From Zea mays (Eukaryota > Streptophyta > Magnoliopsida > Poales > Poaceae), in assembly GCF_902167145.1 (NCBI RefSeq), contig NC_050097.1, forward strand, positions 227,931,034 through 227,995,033: DNA of 64,000 nt. The letters run 5' to 3'. Each line of letters opens with the position of its first letter. Position 1 is the first letter of the stretch. Positions 9,837 to 21,757 of the stretch are shown here, in pieces. The notes under the pieces were generated by a model. That model was not told the DNA's origin. It searched no databases and saw nothing but the letters and a program-made list of their open reading frames with translations. Made by a program: the position numbers and the translations under genes.

Positions 9837-12469
9837 TTAGGCCTTGTTCTTAGGTACCCAAACAGTCTTGGGTCCTTTCACGTTAGAAACAAGCACCTTG
9901 AGCACCCAAACACAAGTCTTTGAGCCCTTGTGTTTGGCCCCAACATATTTGGCAACTACTTTGTTTGATTTGTTAGTCAGCACATAAGAAGCATCAAAAG
10001 TCTTAAATGAAATGTTATGATCATTTGATGCAATAGGAAATTTCTTTTTAGGCATTTTAACATGGGTAGAATGCCTAGAGCTAGATGCCTCATTCTTATA
10101 TATGTAAGCATGGTGAGAAACAGATTGAGTTTTTCTAGCATGAATTCTCCTAATCTTATGCTTAGGATAACCAGCAGGATATAAAACGTAACCCTCGTTA
10201 TCCTGAGCCATGGGAGCCTTGCCCTTAACAAAATTAGACAATCTTTTGGGGGCATTAATTTTGACATTGCTTCCCTGTTAGAAACCAATGGCATCCTTAA
10301 TGCCAGGGCATCTGCCACTATAGAGCATGCTCCTAGCAAATTTAATTTTTTCATTTTCTATTTCATGCTCATTGATTTTAGCATCTAGTTTAGCTATATG
10401 ATCATTTTGTTGTTTAATCATAGCAATGTGATCATGAATAGCATCAATATTAACATCTCTACATCTAGCACAAATAGTAACATGATCAACACTAGATGTA
10501 GAAGGTTTGCAAGCATTTAATTCTTCTATCTTAGCATGTAATATGACATTCTCATTTCTAAGATAGGAAATGGAATCATTGCAAACACTTAAGTCTCTAG
10601 CATTTGAAATTAAACTAGCATTCTCAGTTGTAAGGCTAGAAATTGATTCATTCAACTTATCAATCTTAGCAATTAAACTAGCTTTTTCATTCCTAAGACT
10701 GATAATTAAATCATCACAAACATTTAACTTCTCAACCTTAGAAAATAAGTTAGCATTCTTAGTTCTAAGGTTAGAAATAGTGTCATGGCATATGCTAAGC
10801 TCATTAGTCAAATTTTCACATTTCTCTATTTCCTGAGCATAAGCATTCTTCACTTTAACATGCTTTTTGTTTTCCTTAATAAGGAATTACTCTTGGCTAT
10901 CCAAGAGTTCATCCTTCTCATGAATAGCACCTATCAATTCATTCAATTTTTCCTTTTGTTGCATGTTAAGGTTGGCAAAAAGTGTAAGCAAATCATCTTC
11001 ATCATCACTAGAGCTAGCCTCATCACTAGATGTTGTATATTTGGTGGAGGCTCTAGATTTTACCTTCTTCTTTTGCTATCTTTTTCCATGAAGCACTTGT
11101 GGGCAATGTTGGGGAAGAGGAGGCCCTTGTTGACGGTGATGTTGGCGGCATCCTCGTCGGAGGAGGAGTCGGTGGAGCTCTCATCGGAGTCCCATTCCCG
11201 ACATACGTGGGCATCGCCGCGCTTCTTCTTATAATATCTCTTCTTCTCCTTTCTCTTTCCCTTCTTGTCGTCGCCCCTATCACTATCACTAGACATAGGA
11301 CATTTAGCGATAAAATGACCGGGCTTACCACACTTGTAGCACACCCTTTTGGAACGGGGCTTGTAATCTTTCCCCTTACTTTGCTTGAGGATTTGGCGAA
11401 AGCTCTCGATGATGAGAACCATCTCCTCATTGTCAAGCTTGAAGTCGTCGATAGGGAGCCTACTTGATGTAGACTCTTCTTTCTTCTCCTCCGTCGCCTT
11501 GAATGTGATGGGTTGCACCTCGGGTGTGGAGGTGCTGCCTTGCTCCAAGTTGATGATTTGTTTGGAGCCTTTGATCATCAACTCAAAGCTCACAAATTTT
11601 CCTATAACCTCCTCGGGAGACATTAGCTTATATCTAGGATCACCACGTATTAATTGAACTTACGTAGGATTACAAAAAACAAGTGATCTTAGAATAACCT
11701 TGACCATTTCATGGTCATCCCATTTGGTGCTCCTGAGGTTGCACACTTGGTTCACCAAGGTCTTGCGCCGGTTGTACATAGCTTGTGGCTCCTCTCCTTG
11801 GTTGAGGACGAAACGACCGAGCTCCCCCTCGATCATCTCCCGTTTGGTGATCTTGGTCACCTCATCTCCCTCGTGCGCGGTCTTGAGCACGTCCCAAATC
11901 TCCTTGGCGCTCTTTAACCCTTGCACTTTGTTATACTCCTCTCGACATAGAGAGGCGAGGAGTATAGTAGTGGCTTGGGAGTTGAAGTGCCGGATTTGGG
12001 CAACCTCATCCGAGTCATAGCCCTCGTCTCCCACTGATGGTACATGCGCTCCAAACTCAACAATGTCCCATATGCTAGCGTGGAGTGAGGTTAGGTGATG
12101 CCTCATTTTATCACTCCACATACAATAATCCTCGCCATCAAAAAATGGAGGTTTGCCTAATGGAATGGAAAGTAACGGAGCGCGCTTAGAGATGCGGGGA
12201 TATCAAAGGGGCATCTTACTATACTTCTTGCGCTCATGGCGCTTAGAAGTGACGGACGGCGCGTTGGAGCCAGATGTAGAAGGCGATGATGAATTGGTCT
12301 CGTAGTAGACCACCTTCTTCATCTTCTTTTTCTTGTCGCCACTTCAATGCGACTTGTGAGGAGGTGATCCCTCCTTTAGCTTGTTGCTGGACTCTCTCGA
12401 TGGAGCCTTCTCGTGGCTTGTGGACTTCTCGCTGGTCACGATCTCCCTCTTAGCGTGATCTCCCGACAT
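9837..12469 (-). pseudogene. gag: Sirevirus-A gag (frameshifted)
   Basis: The minus-strand gag starts at the ATG at 12467-12469, 35 bp past the primer site. Pieces in order: a charged N-terminus with breaks near 12,345 and 12,200; the Copia gag domain (12121-11660, MWSDKMRHHLTSLHASIW); the central part with one CCHC knuckle (CYKCGKPGHFIAKC, near 11,340-11,295); then a long coiled coil with repeated Leu/Asn/Ser heptads (10853-10278); and a Lys-rich tail (10241-9837). Frame breaks occur near 11,640, 11,050 and 10,270. The coiled-coil tail is typical of Sirevirus gag and resembles the tail of the Sirevirus-0 gag. The product would form the virus-like particle and bind element RNA. Confidence 0.88.
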
Positions 12470-12503
12470 CACTTCGAGTGGTTAGACTCTAATGAAGTAC
12501 CGA

Positions 12504-12517
12504 GCTCTAATACCAAT
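12504..12517 (-). other. Primer-binding site of Sirevirus-A (mutated)
   Basis: The minus strand reads ATTGGTATTAGAGC next to the LTR. Compared with the other two Sireviruses here, TATCAGAGC has become TATTAGAGC, a C-to-T change inside the initiator-Met primer complement. Confidence 0.85.
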
Positions 12518-13722
12518 TGAAAGTCACCTAGAGGGGGGGTGAATAGGCAGAATCTGAAATTTACAACTTAAAACACAATCTACAAGCCGGGGTTAGCGTT
12601 AGAATAAAATCCGAGTCCGGGAGAGAGGGGAAAAACAAATCAATCAAGAAATAGAGCGGATGACACGATGATTTGTTTTACTGAGGTTCGGTTCTTTGAG
12701 AACCTAGTCCCCGTTGAGGTGGTCACAAAGACCGGGTCTCTTTCAACCCTTTCCTTCTCTCAAATGGTCACCTAGACCGAGTGAGCTTTCTCCTTAATCA
12801 AATGGGTCACTTAGACCCCACAAGGACCACTACAAACTTAGTGTCTCTTGCTTTGATTACAAGTTGCTTGAGAACAAGAAAGAGGAAGAAGAAAGCGATC
12901 CAAGAACAAGAGCTTAAAGAACACGAGCAAATCACTCTCTCTAGTCACTAGGAGTTTGGAGTGAATTTGGGAGTTGGAGAGGCTTTGATTCTTTTGAATT
13001 GTGTCTTGTATTGATTGCACTAGCTCTTGTATTGAATGAGATGTCTAAAAAACTTGGATGCTTGGAGTGGTAGTGGTTGGGGGGTAATTATAGCCCTCAA
13101 CCACCACATAGCCGTTGGGGAGGCTATCTGTCGATGGGCGCACCGGACAGTCCAGTGCGCCACCGGACACTGTCTAGTGCGCCAGCCACGTCACCCAACC
13201 GTTAGGGTTCTGAAGATTCTGACTGTTGGAGCGCTGACTTCATGTCGCACCGGACAGGGACTATTCACTGTTCGGTGCGCCTCTGACGCCTGCTCTGACT
13301 TCTGTGCGCACTGTTCACGCACTGTTCACACTTTTGCAGACGATCGTTGCGTTGTTAGCCGTTGCTCCGCTTGGTGCACCGGACAGTCCGGTGGCACACT
13401 GGACAGTCCGGTGAATTATAGCGGAGCGGCGCCTGAGAAACCCAAATATGAAGAGTTCAGACTGTACGGCCCCTGCCCCCTGGTGCACCGGACACTGTTC
13501 GGTGGCACACCAGACAGTCCGGTGCGCCAGATCAGGGTTCTCTTCGGTTTCTTTTGCTCCTTTCTTTTGAACCCTAACTTGATCTTTTTATTGGTTTGTT
13601 TTGAACCTTTATGCACCTGTAGAATACATAATCTAGAGCAAACTAGTTAGTCGAATATTTGTGTTGGGCATTCAACCACCAAAATCATTTATAGGAAAAG
13701 GTTTTACCCTATTTCCCTTTCA
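12518..13722 (-). repeat. 5' LTR of Sirevirus-A (1205 bp)
   Basis: Bounded by TGAAAGTCACC and CCCTTTCA and matched by 3659-4876. It has several CACCGGACAGTCCGGTG-type palindromes at 13,138-13,530. The TATA-like block at 13,085-13,092 reads TAATTATA on plus, weaker than the 3' copy. Confidence 0.95.
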
Positions 13723-13727
13723 ACTAG

Positions 13728-14349
13728 TCCCTTTTTCGCTAGGGTTCTGAGTTGTTCAAGCTAACGAATAGTGCTACGGTCTGAGCAATTCAATTGAGGA
13801 GGGCAGCAACAACAGATTTAATGTTTTTCGATCGCCTTTTCATCTCAGTTATGTTTTTTCGATCATCCTTTATGATATATCGCCTCCTGTTTTACACTTT
13901 TTCAAGCGCTTGGATGTTTTCCGAACAAAAGGGCTTTCAATCCGACCGGATTTTTTCTGAGTATTTCATTGCAGCAAAATCACTGAGTTTGATTGGTATA
14001 TATTTTTTATAGATTTATGTTACTGATTAACATCCGTAACAACAACAAAACTGAGCAAGAACAAGTAAAAAAATGTTTAGTAATAAACATACCATCAGTA
14101 ACAATGTTCACAAGTCAATAAGCAATGTGAAGATGAGTAACAATAGCAAAAAATATTCATTAGTAATGTTTGGTAACAACCGTATCAATCAGTAGTTCTT
14201 AGTTTTTTGGTTGTATATGGTGGTAGCACTAAATTCTATATATTTTTGTAATATAACATGGCCCTATATATAAAGTGTATACTCTCAGTAATATATCCAC
14301 TCATTAATAAATGTGATCTTGCAATTAGTGCATATGAATGAGTAATATA
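13728..14349. other. AT-rich non-coding sequence left of the tandem repeats
   Basis: This is older sequence that continues 3529-3653 once Sirevirus-A is removed. It is AT-rich, with many scattered AGTAAT words, and no gene is recognised. It may belong to the decayed hAT element that follows, but no left terminus was found. Confidence 0.5.
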
Positions 14350-15108
14350 GGAACTACTAATGTTCAGTAATTAGTATTGCAACCAGTAATAATGTTAAGT
14401 AGTCAATAAGAAACAGTTAGTAATACTTTCCTTTTTTGTTTTTTTACAGTCAATAATTAGTAGTTGACTATATGGAGGATATTAGACATATGTAATTATT
14501 TATTGTAATGAGTAATATCTGTTTTTCAGTTATAATAGTGATCATTCAGTTATAAAAATTTTGCTCATTATCTTTTGATTTTATTATTATATATAGGAAC
14601 GACTAATGTTCAGTAAATAGTATTTGCAACCAGTAATAATGCTCAGTAGTTAATAAGCAACAGTCAGTAATACTTTCTTTTTTTTGCTTTTTCACATTCG
14701 ATAATTAGTAGTTGAGTATACAAAAAGATAATAGACATATGTAATTATTTTATTCTGATCAGTAATATCTGTTTTTCAGTTATAATGGTGATGAGTCAGT
14801 TATAAAAATTTGCTTAGTAGCTTTTGATTTTGTTATTATATAGGAATGACTAATGTCCAGTAATAATGTTCAGTGATTAGAATTGCAACCAGTTATAATG
14901 TTCAGTAGTCAATAAGCAACAGTCAGTAATACTTTCCTTTTTTGTTTTTTTCACATACGATAATTAGTAGTTGACTATACAGAGGAGAATAGACATATAC
15001 AATTATTTATTGTGATTAGTAATATATGTTTTTCAGTTATAATGGTGATTAGTCAGTTATAAAAATTTTGCTCAGTAGCTTTTGATTTTATTATTATATT
15101 GAAATGAC
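14350..15108 (+). repeat. Tandem repeat, about 247 bp unit, three copies
   Basis: The landmark CTAATGTTCAG (CTAATGTCCAG in copy 3) starts at 14,357, 14,603 and 14,850, spacings of 246 and 247 bp. Each unit then shares AATACTTTC, AATTAGTAGTTGA, TTTTTCAGTTATAAT and TTTTGATTTT. A fourth partial unit may begin near 15,100. The array is AT-rich, non-coding, and sits before the 15,182 fragment. Its relation to the hAT element is unknown. Confidence 0.85.
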
Positions 15109-15181
15109 AAATAATCATTAGTAGTTAGTAATATATATTATTTTTGTCTATAACTCTTTTATGTTATATGTTTGTAGATAA

Positions 15182-15878
15182 ATGTCAACTTCCTGTGAGC
15201 ACACAAGGTCGGACATGGGTGTGAACACTCGTACAACAGACATAGGTGATGTCTCAAGCCGCTTGCAGGGTCAAGTTCAAAATCCTGCACCAAGGAGAGA
15301 TTCTTCATATGATGATCTGGTGTTCCCTCCACAAGTTGTTAGGCGCTCTGGAAGGAACAAAGCACTAAAACGCCAATTGACTAGGCAAATATGCGAAGAC
15401 CAGCCACCGAGTAAGCGCCAAGCAGTGGGGGAGAGGATAAAGACTGCTACTGGAAAACAACATTTTTCTGTCCATACATAGTTCTTTTTGTTCTTTATTG
15501 TTTTTTATATGTATACAATGTCTAATTTATTTTTGTAACTGAATTGTATACCTGCATGCGTGATGAAAAAAGGATGGTCACGGATGCTATATAACAATGA
15601 GGTGTTCTTCAGCTGTTGTGAACAACGCAGTGCTTACATTTCCGGACAGAGTAAAGGAAAGGTTAAAGGATTTGGGTTTTGGTTTGTTGCTGATAATGAA
15701 TATAGAAGGGCTCGACGATAGGGTGTTGATGGCATACTTGCTTTCAAGTGTACATGATAATCCTCGGCGCATTGAAGTTGGCAGGCGCTCGTTGCCAATA
15801 ATAGCTCAAGTTGTCCACCTCGTCACTAGTTTGCCAATTGGTAATAAAAATTTCTCCAAGCTTGTATGCTTTTCATAA
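15182..15878 (+). pseudogene. Unrecognised plant gene fragment (two exon-like pieces)
   Basis: The first piece (15182-15481, 99 codons) is Arg/Lys-rich with VVRRSGRNKALKRQLTRQIC. It is preceded by a splice-acceptor-like TTTGTAG. The second (about 15597-15878) reads FPDRVKERLKDLGFGLLL and IAQVVHLVTSLPIGNK. That pattern resembles grass-specific proteins often carried by transposons, but I cannot name the family with certainty. A single product is not demonstrated. They may be exons captured by the neighbouring DNA transposon. Confidence 0.45.
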
Positions 15879-16198
15879 TTTAGTATGTTAGGTTGTTCTT
15901 TTAATCTAGCAGTTAGAGACTTTATTGTATGCTATTCATAATTTATATGCTTTTAGTCCACTAACAGTTAGAAAGTTTACTAACATTAACATCTTAATTT
16001 AGCTTGCTATTTTTAATCTTAATTTAGTTTGCTGACTTTTTAATCTAAATTTAAGTTGCTTACTTTTTAGTCTTAAATTTAGCATGTAGATTTAGCAATG
16101 ATGAGATACCTACAAGCGCTAGTAGTAGCCAATCTCAAAAGGAACCTGAATCTGTCAATGATTTTGAGCCTATTCAAACTGATGATGAAGAGGAACCA

Positions 16199-17691
16199 AT
16201 GGGTGAGGAGGACATTCTTGGCACGAAGGGGAAGCTTACTTCTATGGTTTGGAAGGAGTTCAAGAGGGTAAAAGTTGGTAGAAATGTGAAGGCTAAATGT
16301 AAATATTGCCACAAGCAGTTAGGAGGTAGTAGCAAGAATGAGACAAAGCATCTCCACGATCATTTAAAAATATGTACATTGAGAAGGATCAAGATAATGG
16401 GATAGAATAAGTCTCTTGCACAATCTTCTTTGAGGTTTAGTTCCAAAGATGGATGGAAAGTTTCTGTGGAGAATTACACATTTGATCCAGAGGTAGCTAG
16501 GACTGAACTAGCTTCGATGATTATCCTACATGAGTATCCCTTACCTATTGTTGACCATGCTGGTTTTAGAAGGTTTGTGAGTGCACTTCAACCGCTGCTC
16601 AAGGTGGTGACTCGAAACACTATCATGTTAATATTGTACTTTTTTGCATTGTTCTTGTATTATTATTGTACTATTCAACAAGTTGACTATATAGATGGTT
16701 TTTGTTATTGTAGAAAGGATATTATGGAATCATACATGGATGAAAAGAAAAAGGCCATATCCTACATGGCTACAACTAAGTTGAGGGTAGCTGTTACAAC
16801 TGACATGTGGACTTCTGATATCCAAAAAAGAGGGTACATGGCTATCACAACTCATTTTATTGATGACTCATGGACACTTAGAAACATCATTCATAGGCTC
16901 AAGTTGTTTAATGATATTATTATTGTGTTTTCTAGGATAAATTATGTGACAACTAATATTCAACTTCTAAAAATATGTGAGGCTAAAGAGCAGATTAGGT
17001 AGTGGGGTACATGTGGCTATCCCATTATTGAGGATACGTCATGTGAGATGATTGCAAAGTTTGATAAGTATTGGAAGCAAAGTCAAGGACCAATGGGATT
17101 GGCCACCATTCTTGATCCTCGGTTTAAAACTGACTTCCTTCTTGGTTTCATTGAAACTCTTACTTGTGAACCAAGTGACGTGTATGTGGAAAAACTTGGT
17201 AAGATTAAGGAGTCCCTCTGTGAGTTGAAGGAGTATGAATTGGATGAGGGTGAAGACAATATAGAGTCATCAACCCCCCACTTGCCCATTCAGATGTACT
17301 CTCTACAATTAGTGCAAGAGTTGCTAATAGAAGGCCTACAACAATGAGATTTAAGTTTGAATTAGATAGGTTTTTGTAGGATGAGTTGGTTCCAATCAGT
17401 GTAGAAAACTTCAAAATACTAGATTGGTGGAAGTTAGTTGGGACACGTTATCCAACTTTGAGGAATGTTGCAAAAGACATATTTACAATCCTAGTTACCG
17501 CTGTGGCATCTAAATCTGCATTTAACACTAGTGGAAGGGTTCTTAGTGGGCACCATAGTCGTCTTACTCCGGAAATCTTAGAGGCCTTAATGTGCATGCA
17601 AGATTGGTTGTGGAATAAGTATCAAGGTGCATCTATTATACATGTACTGTACTGCCATTCAAACGCCAAATTCATTATGTTTTCCTGCTAA
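16199..17691 (+). pseudogene. hAT-1 transposase, degenerate
   Basis: A plus-strand hAT-superfamily transposase in pieces. A BED-type zinc finger lies at 16,280-16,380 (CKYCHKQL ... HLHDHLKIC). The catalytic-core start TTDMWTS is at about 16,797, with the expected Asp. A large part of the core is missing after 16,990. The C-terminal piece (LDPRFK, then 17,386-17,640 with SAFNTSGRVLS and LEALMCMQDWL) is the hAT dimerisation region. An 87 bp stretch at 16627-16713 (GT...AG) looks like a retained intron that splices in frame. Intact hAT transposases are about 600-800 residues; this copy is internally deleted and stopped. Confidence 0.85.
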
Positions 17692-18475
17692 CATGGTTGT
17701 TTTGTAGGTTATGGTAACAATGAAATTGCTACCTTTTGGAGTTGTCTTTAAGAAATCCAAGATGGGATTAAGGTACTGATTTTATGAAAAATGAAATAAA
17801 GCTTGTTGCATACTCTTCTAAGTTATATGGTGAATTCATACATTCCTTGATGTTTGTTGTATGATCTTGCACTAGTTGATTAGACCAAGAACTAAAGAAG
17901 GTGCACATGTGACATGTGCTTGTCTTTTGGTTATTTGAAACTATGTTATTGCTTCAAGATGAGTGGATGAACAAGTTCTTATGTTGAAATATGAAATTGT
18001 GTCACTAAACAAGATGAGTGGTTGTGAACTATGAACTATGCATTTTGTAATGGTCACTAGTGCTTAATTATGTTATGAAACTATGCATTATGTTATGTAC
18101 TAGTCACTGGTGTAGTAGGGGCGTGATGCTTAAATGGTGGCTGTGAACTATGTATTTTGTGATTTATGAACAATGAACTGGTTACTGTCTATGTGTTGTC
18201 TTGCTGAAATTATTGAAACTATGTATTATTGAAAGTATGCACATTGATATTGCTGTGTTATTGAAAGTATTGAACTATGCTGCTGGCTTGTTGTTGTCTT
18301 GTTTAATGAAGCAGGTACGGGGGTCCCCACAGGGATAAAATCCCTGAGGGACGGGTATGGAAAAAAATCCCCCCTGAGCTCTTCGCGGGACTGGGGCGGG
18401 GGTCCCCCCACCCACACGGGCATGGGTCTGGAGGATCAAAACCCGATGAGGAATTTCTCATTGCCATCTCTACTT
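17692..18475 (+). other. 3' non-coding end of hAT-1 with probable right terminus
   Basis: Non-coding sequence ends in a GC-rich block (GGGGGTCCCC near 18,320 and 18,400) followed by TTCTCATTGCCATCTCT at about 18,457-18,473. On the minus strand this reads AGAGATGGCAATGAG, a typical grass hAT terminal repeat. No matching left terminus was found in the window, so the left end is lost or lies outside. Confidence 0.5.
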
Positions 18476-18875
18476 CTGTTCTCTTATATGAAAAGGGGGC
18501 AAACCAAGCAGGTATCGGGTGCGTCCTCCCCTCTCTGACATGCTTCATGATGAGCGACCAAGATGATTTTCTTTGGGTCATCAAGGTGGATGAGTTCCAC
18601 CGTCCAACCACTCTTTTTTATTTTATATTGTAAACTTGGTTGAATTTGGTCCATATTCTATTGTTTTGCTATTTTTTGCACAGTTAGTTTGTATTTTTTT
18701 GTCATTTATTGTTTATAAATATTATTATTCTATGTATGGAAATTTTTTCTTCCAAAGGTAGATTATTTTTCCTGTACATAGGGGTTGGTCACTCAGTCCT
18801 AACTAAGTTCTCCCTGAGACAGAGACTAGTTTGAATAGATTGTTAGAAAATGTTCATCCCAGTTTCGTCCTTAGC
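18476..18875. other. Non-coding spacer between hAT-1 and CACTA
   Basis: About 400 bp without a recognisable gene. It ends with AGC (18873-18875), the left copy of the CACTA target duplication. Confidence 0.6.
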
Positions 18876-18892
18876 CACTACCAGAATCAGCT

Positions 18893-19460
18893 TCTTTACC
18901 GAGTGTCTGAAGCACTCGGCAAAGCCTGGAAAACACTCGGGAAAGACTTTGCCGAGTGTGACACTCGGCAAAGAAAGCTTGGTGAACTGTACATCGGCAA
19001 CAACTTCTTTGCCGAGTACTTTTTATCGGGCCTCTGCAAAAACTTTACCGAGTGTCACCCGGTACTCGGCAAAGAAAAGCCGCCATCACGGCGCCAGGTA
19101 ACGGTGATGGATCCTGTGCCGAGTGTATTAGGTGGCACTCGGCAAAGGCTCCCCCTTTGCCGAGTGCCCGCTGTACAGACACTTGGCAAAGAAGCCCAAC
19201 GTGGGCCCCTTTACCAGGGCCTTTGCTAAGCGTATCAGGTGGCACTCGGCAAAGGGATCACCAGTGGGCCCCTATGTCAGTACCATTGCTGAGTGCACTA
19301 GGAGGCATGCGGCAATGGTAGGTATTTTTCCGAGTGTCAAGGCCAGAGCACTCGACAAAGAGGCTTTACCGGTGCCCAGGTGTGCCTTCTTTACCGAGTG
19401 CTATGACCTTGACACTCGGCAAAATACCTCTTTGCCGAGTGTTACACTCGGCAAAGTAAA
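18893..19460 (+). repeat. Left subterminal repeats of CACTA
   Basis: More than ten copies of a roughly 10-12 bp motif occur in both orientations (TTTGCCGAGTG and CACTCGGCAAAG), several as head-to-head pairs such as CACTCGGCAAAG near TTTGCCGAGTG at 18,915-18,972. In En/Spm elements such arrays bind the element-encoded TNPA protein. Confidence 0.9.
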
Positions 19461-19735
19461 CAGTATTACCCCTTTTTTATTTGTTTTTCTATTCCATCCA
19501 AACAAACAAAAAATACATCACAGATATCACATAATAGCCACATATACATCACATATATCACATAATCATCACATACATAATAGAGACCACATATTTCATA
19601 AATCTAACAAGTTTTTCACAAACATGTCTATGTTCATACCAAGTTTCACCAACATAAATGTTACCAACTCTCAAACATAAGTTCAGGACAAGTTTATCAC
19701 ACAAGTCTCACAATCACAACTAAGCTAAGAGATCA

Positions 19736-20510
19736 TCAGGGAGGTGGGCGGCTGTACTGGTGCGACGATTGGCTAGGCGATCCATGAGGGTTGTTGGATG
19801 CCGCCCTAGATTGTCCCTACATAGAGAAGAGATTGCATGTGTTATACCAGATAAATATATATCATGCAGGACTAGAATTTTGATACTCACAGGAGTATGG
19901 AACTGAGCAGGGTAAAATATAGGGAACAACGGAGGTGGTGGAGCAAAACCATGTGCGGCACCAAGGCTCTACATGTATTGGAACATCTCTGCCATCCTCG
20001 ACTCCATCTCCTGCTGTTCCCTCCTCTCTTCTTCTAGTTGGGTCTGCAATATTTCAACCCAATGTTATATTAACTCAAAGGGAAGGTATATAACTCAAGG
20101 AATGACGAGTTATAGAAGCACTAACCTAGAGTAGTTGTATCTAATGATGTGAGTTGTCCTGCCGAGGTCGTATGGCTGGGCTCAAGCTCGTGCTCCTTGC
20201 TCGCACCCGAGACAGAGTGGAAGTGGACGACAAGTCGATTGCCCCATCGGCAATCCAGTATTGCCCATGCCTCTTGCCTCCTCCAACCCTCATGAGGACA
20301 TCTCTATCGATGTCCTCGGTCCTCGGATCGTAATCTGGTCCATGGACCTCCTATGCCATGGCAGTGTACTCATGAAGGCGGCTGTAGACGGCGGGGTTGC
20401 TATATGCCTCGAGCCCATCATCCAGGTTGTAGGTGACGTTGGACGTCGCCTTGCCCTTATGGGCCATAGCATAAGCCAAGAAGAAGGAGCAAGGTTGGCC
20501 ACCATGTGAT
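19736..20510 (-). pseudogene. CACTA second protein (TNPA-like, Transposase_24 type), broken
   Basis: On the minus strand the N-terminal piece (about 20,510-20,130) includes YNLDDGLEAYSNPAVYSRL and HGQYWIADGAI, typical of plant Ptta/En/Spm proteins. Next comes a Glu/Arg-rich coiled coil (QLEEERREQQEMESRMAEMF, near 20,040-19,980), then a Pro-rich C-terminus. Two introns are visible. The last (19817-19890, GTGAGTATC donor, CTATGTAG acceptor) joins the Pro-rich exon in frame to the final exon, which stops at 19736-19738. An in-frame TAG at 19969-19971 breaks the gene; another stop seems present near 20,355. Such proteins bind subterminal repeats; this copy is inactive. Confidence 0.8.
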
Positions 20511-21169
20511 ACCGACTGCAAGAAAATCAACGAGATAGTTAGAAATCATATCTAATCCAGTGTTATATACCTAAATGAAAAAGAGGGTGTACCCATGCTT
20601 TTGCATAACTACATGCAAACTACATTTATATTATATATACTACATGGAAACTACAAGATCATTTATAGTATATATACAACATTTATATAACTACATGTAG
20701 ACCAACTACATACCGGAATGTTTCGATAGCATATACACTACATGGAAACTACATTTTCAATAGCATGTAGTTTCGTATAGATCAACCAAACACATATACT
20801 AAAAATGTATACCTTAGCGGTGGGCGGAGAAGTGTGGGGTTAGCCGGGGAGGATGGCCGGAGACGGCCGAGCAATGGTGGAGACGGCCGGCCGGCGGTGG
20901 CCGAGGCGACGGAGATGGCTGAGGCGACGGGTTTGGCGGTCGGGCGGCGGTCGAGACGGCCCAGCGGTGGTGGGCGAGGCGGTGGGGTTGGCGGGCCGGT
21001 GGCGGGGGATATGGCCGGGGCGGCGAGGTTGGCGGTGGACGGTGGGCGGTGGCGGGGTTGGCCGAGGCGACAGGGGTCACCGTGGAGATGGCCGACAACG
21101 TGACGACGGTGGGGATGGGCACGACGGTGTTTGTGTTAGAAGTTGAGAACGCCGGTGACCGCGGCTATG
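20511..21169. other. 5' region of the CACTA gene, GC-rich block
   Basis: 20,525-20,815 is AT-rich non-coding. 20,816-21,130 is strongly GC-rich, with repeated GGCGG/GGCCG words. It lies upstream of the minus-strand TNPA-like gene, so a promoter or 5' leader role is plausible but not shown. Its Pro-rich reading frame on the minus strand is probably compositional. Confidence 0.5.
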
Positions 21170-21395
21170 TAAATAGACTTTGCCGAGTGCCCGTGATCCG
21201 GCACTAGGCAAAGATTTTTTTAATTTTAAAATACGCTTTGCCGAGTGCCAGTGATCTGCTGAGTGCCCCGTGTCTAGCACTCAGCAAAGAGTGTTTTATT
21301 TTTTATATAAATTCTTTGTGGAGTGTCCCCGGTCAGGCACTCGGCAAAGAACGTTGTTCCGAGTGTCTTCACAAGACATTCGGCAAAGAATATTT
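21170..21395 (+). repeat. Second subterminal-type repeat cluster of CACTA
   Basis: Further TTTGCCGAGTG / CACTCGGCAAAG copies occur here (for example near 21,180, 21,237 and 21,338), several mutated (CACTAGGCAAAG, CACTCAGCAAAG). The cluster lies immediately outside the left arm of the palindrome. It mirrors the right-end cluster at 37,195-37,572. Confidence 0.8.
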
Positions 21396-21414
21396 GTATT
21401 TTTTCTTTTTTTCA

Positions 21415-21757
21415 CCAAACTTTTTGTGGTGTTTTCCAACACTATGTAGACTTACATGTTCAATTTTGACACAATTATCAAAGTGTTTGCTATAGCTATT
21501 TGCTTTAGTTTGTTTAATTGAATTTCTTCAGATGATTCAGATTTGAACTGCAAGTCACACGAAAAATGGAAAACGGTGAATGCAAAAATGATGTCCATGT
21601 TAGTTAGCACAAGTTACGACCTATTTCAGAAACAAGCCAGAATTTTCGAGCACCATGCTCACGAAACATGGCTGTGAACTTGCCATCCGGTTGTTTAAAA
21701 ATTGTAAAACACAAACAAAGTCAAAAAATCATGAAACTTGTCCACATGTCATGATAT
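21415..21757 (+). repeat. Left arm of long CACTA palindrome
   Basis: From CCAAACTTTTTGTGGTG to TCATGATATCAT, this arm matches in inverted orientation 36,840-37,176 with scattered changes (for example TGCTCACGAAACATGG against CCATGTTTCGTGAGCA). The Huck-like element is inserted at its inner edge, next to the CATAT duplication. Confidence 0.88.

Larger units (their letters stand above)
3659..13722 (-). mobile_element. Sirevirus-A, complete Copia element with nested solo LTR
   Basis: A full-length minus-strand Sirevirus (Opie/Ji-like) with LTRs at 3659-4876 (3') and 12518-13722 (5'). The perfect 5 bp target duplication ACTAG lies at 3654-3658 and 13723-13727. The order gag, protease, integrase, reverse transcriptase, RNase H is that of Copia. 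All coding parts are interrupted by stops and frameshifts. A Ty3 solo LTR (7715-8621) splits the integrase/RT junction. Without that insertion the element is about 9.15 kb, normal for the family. The LTRs differ at many positions by eye, so the copy is not recent. Confidence 0.95.

Noticed and set aside
14350..15108. Array considered as CRISPR or satellite
   Set aside because: Units are about 247 bp direct copies without unique spacers, and only three are present.
20814..21122. Pro-rich minus-strand frame and Gly/Arg-rich plus-strand frames
   Set aside because: Extreme GC composition with repeated GGCGG words explains the open frames; no splice or domain evidence.
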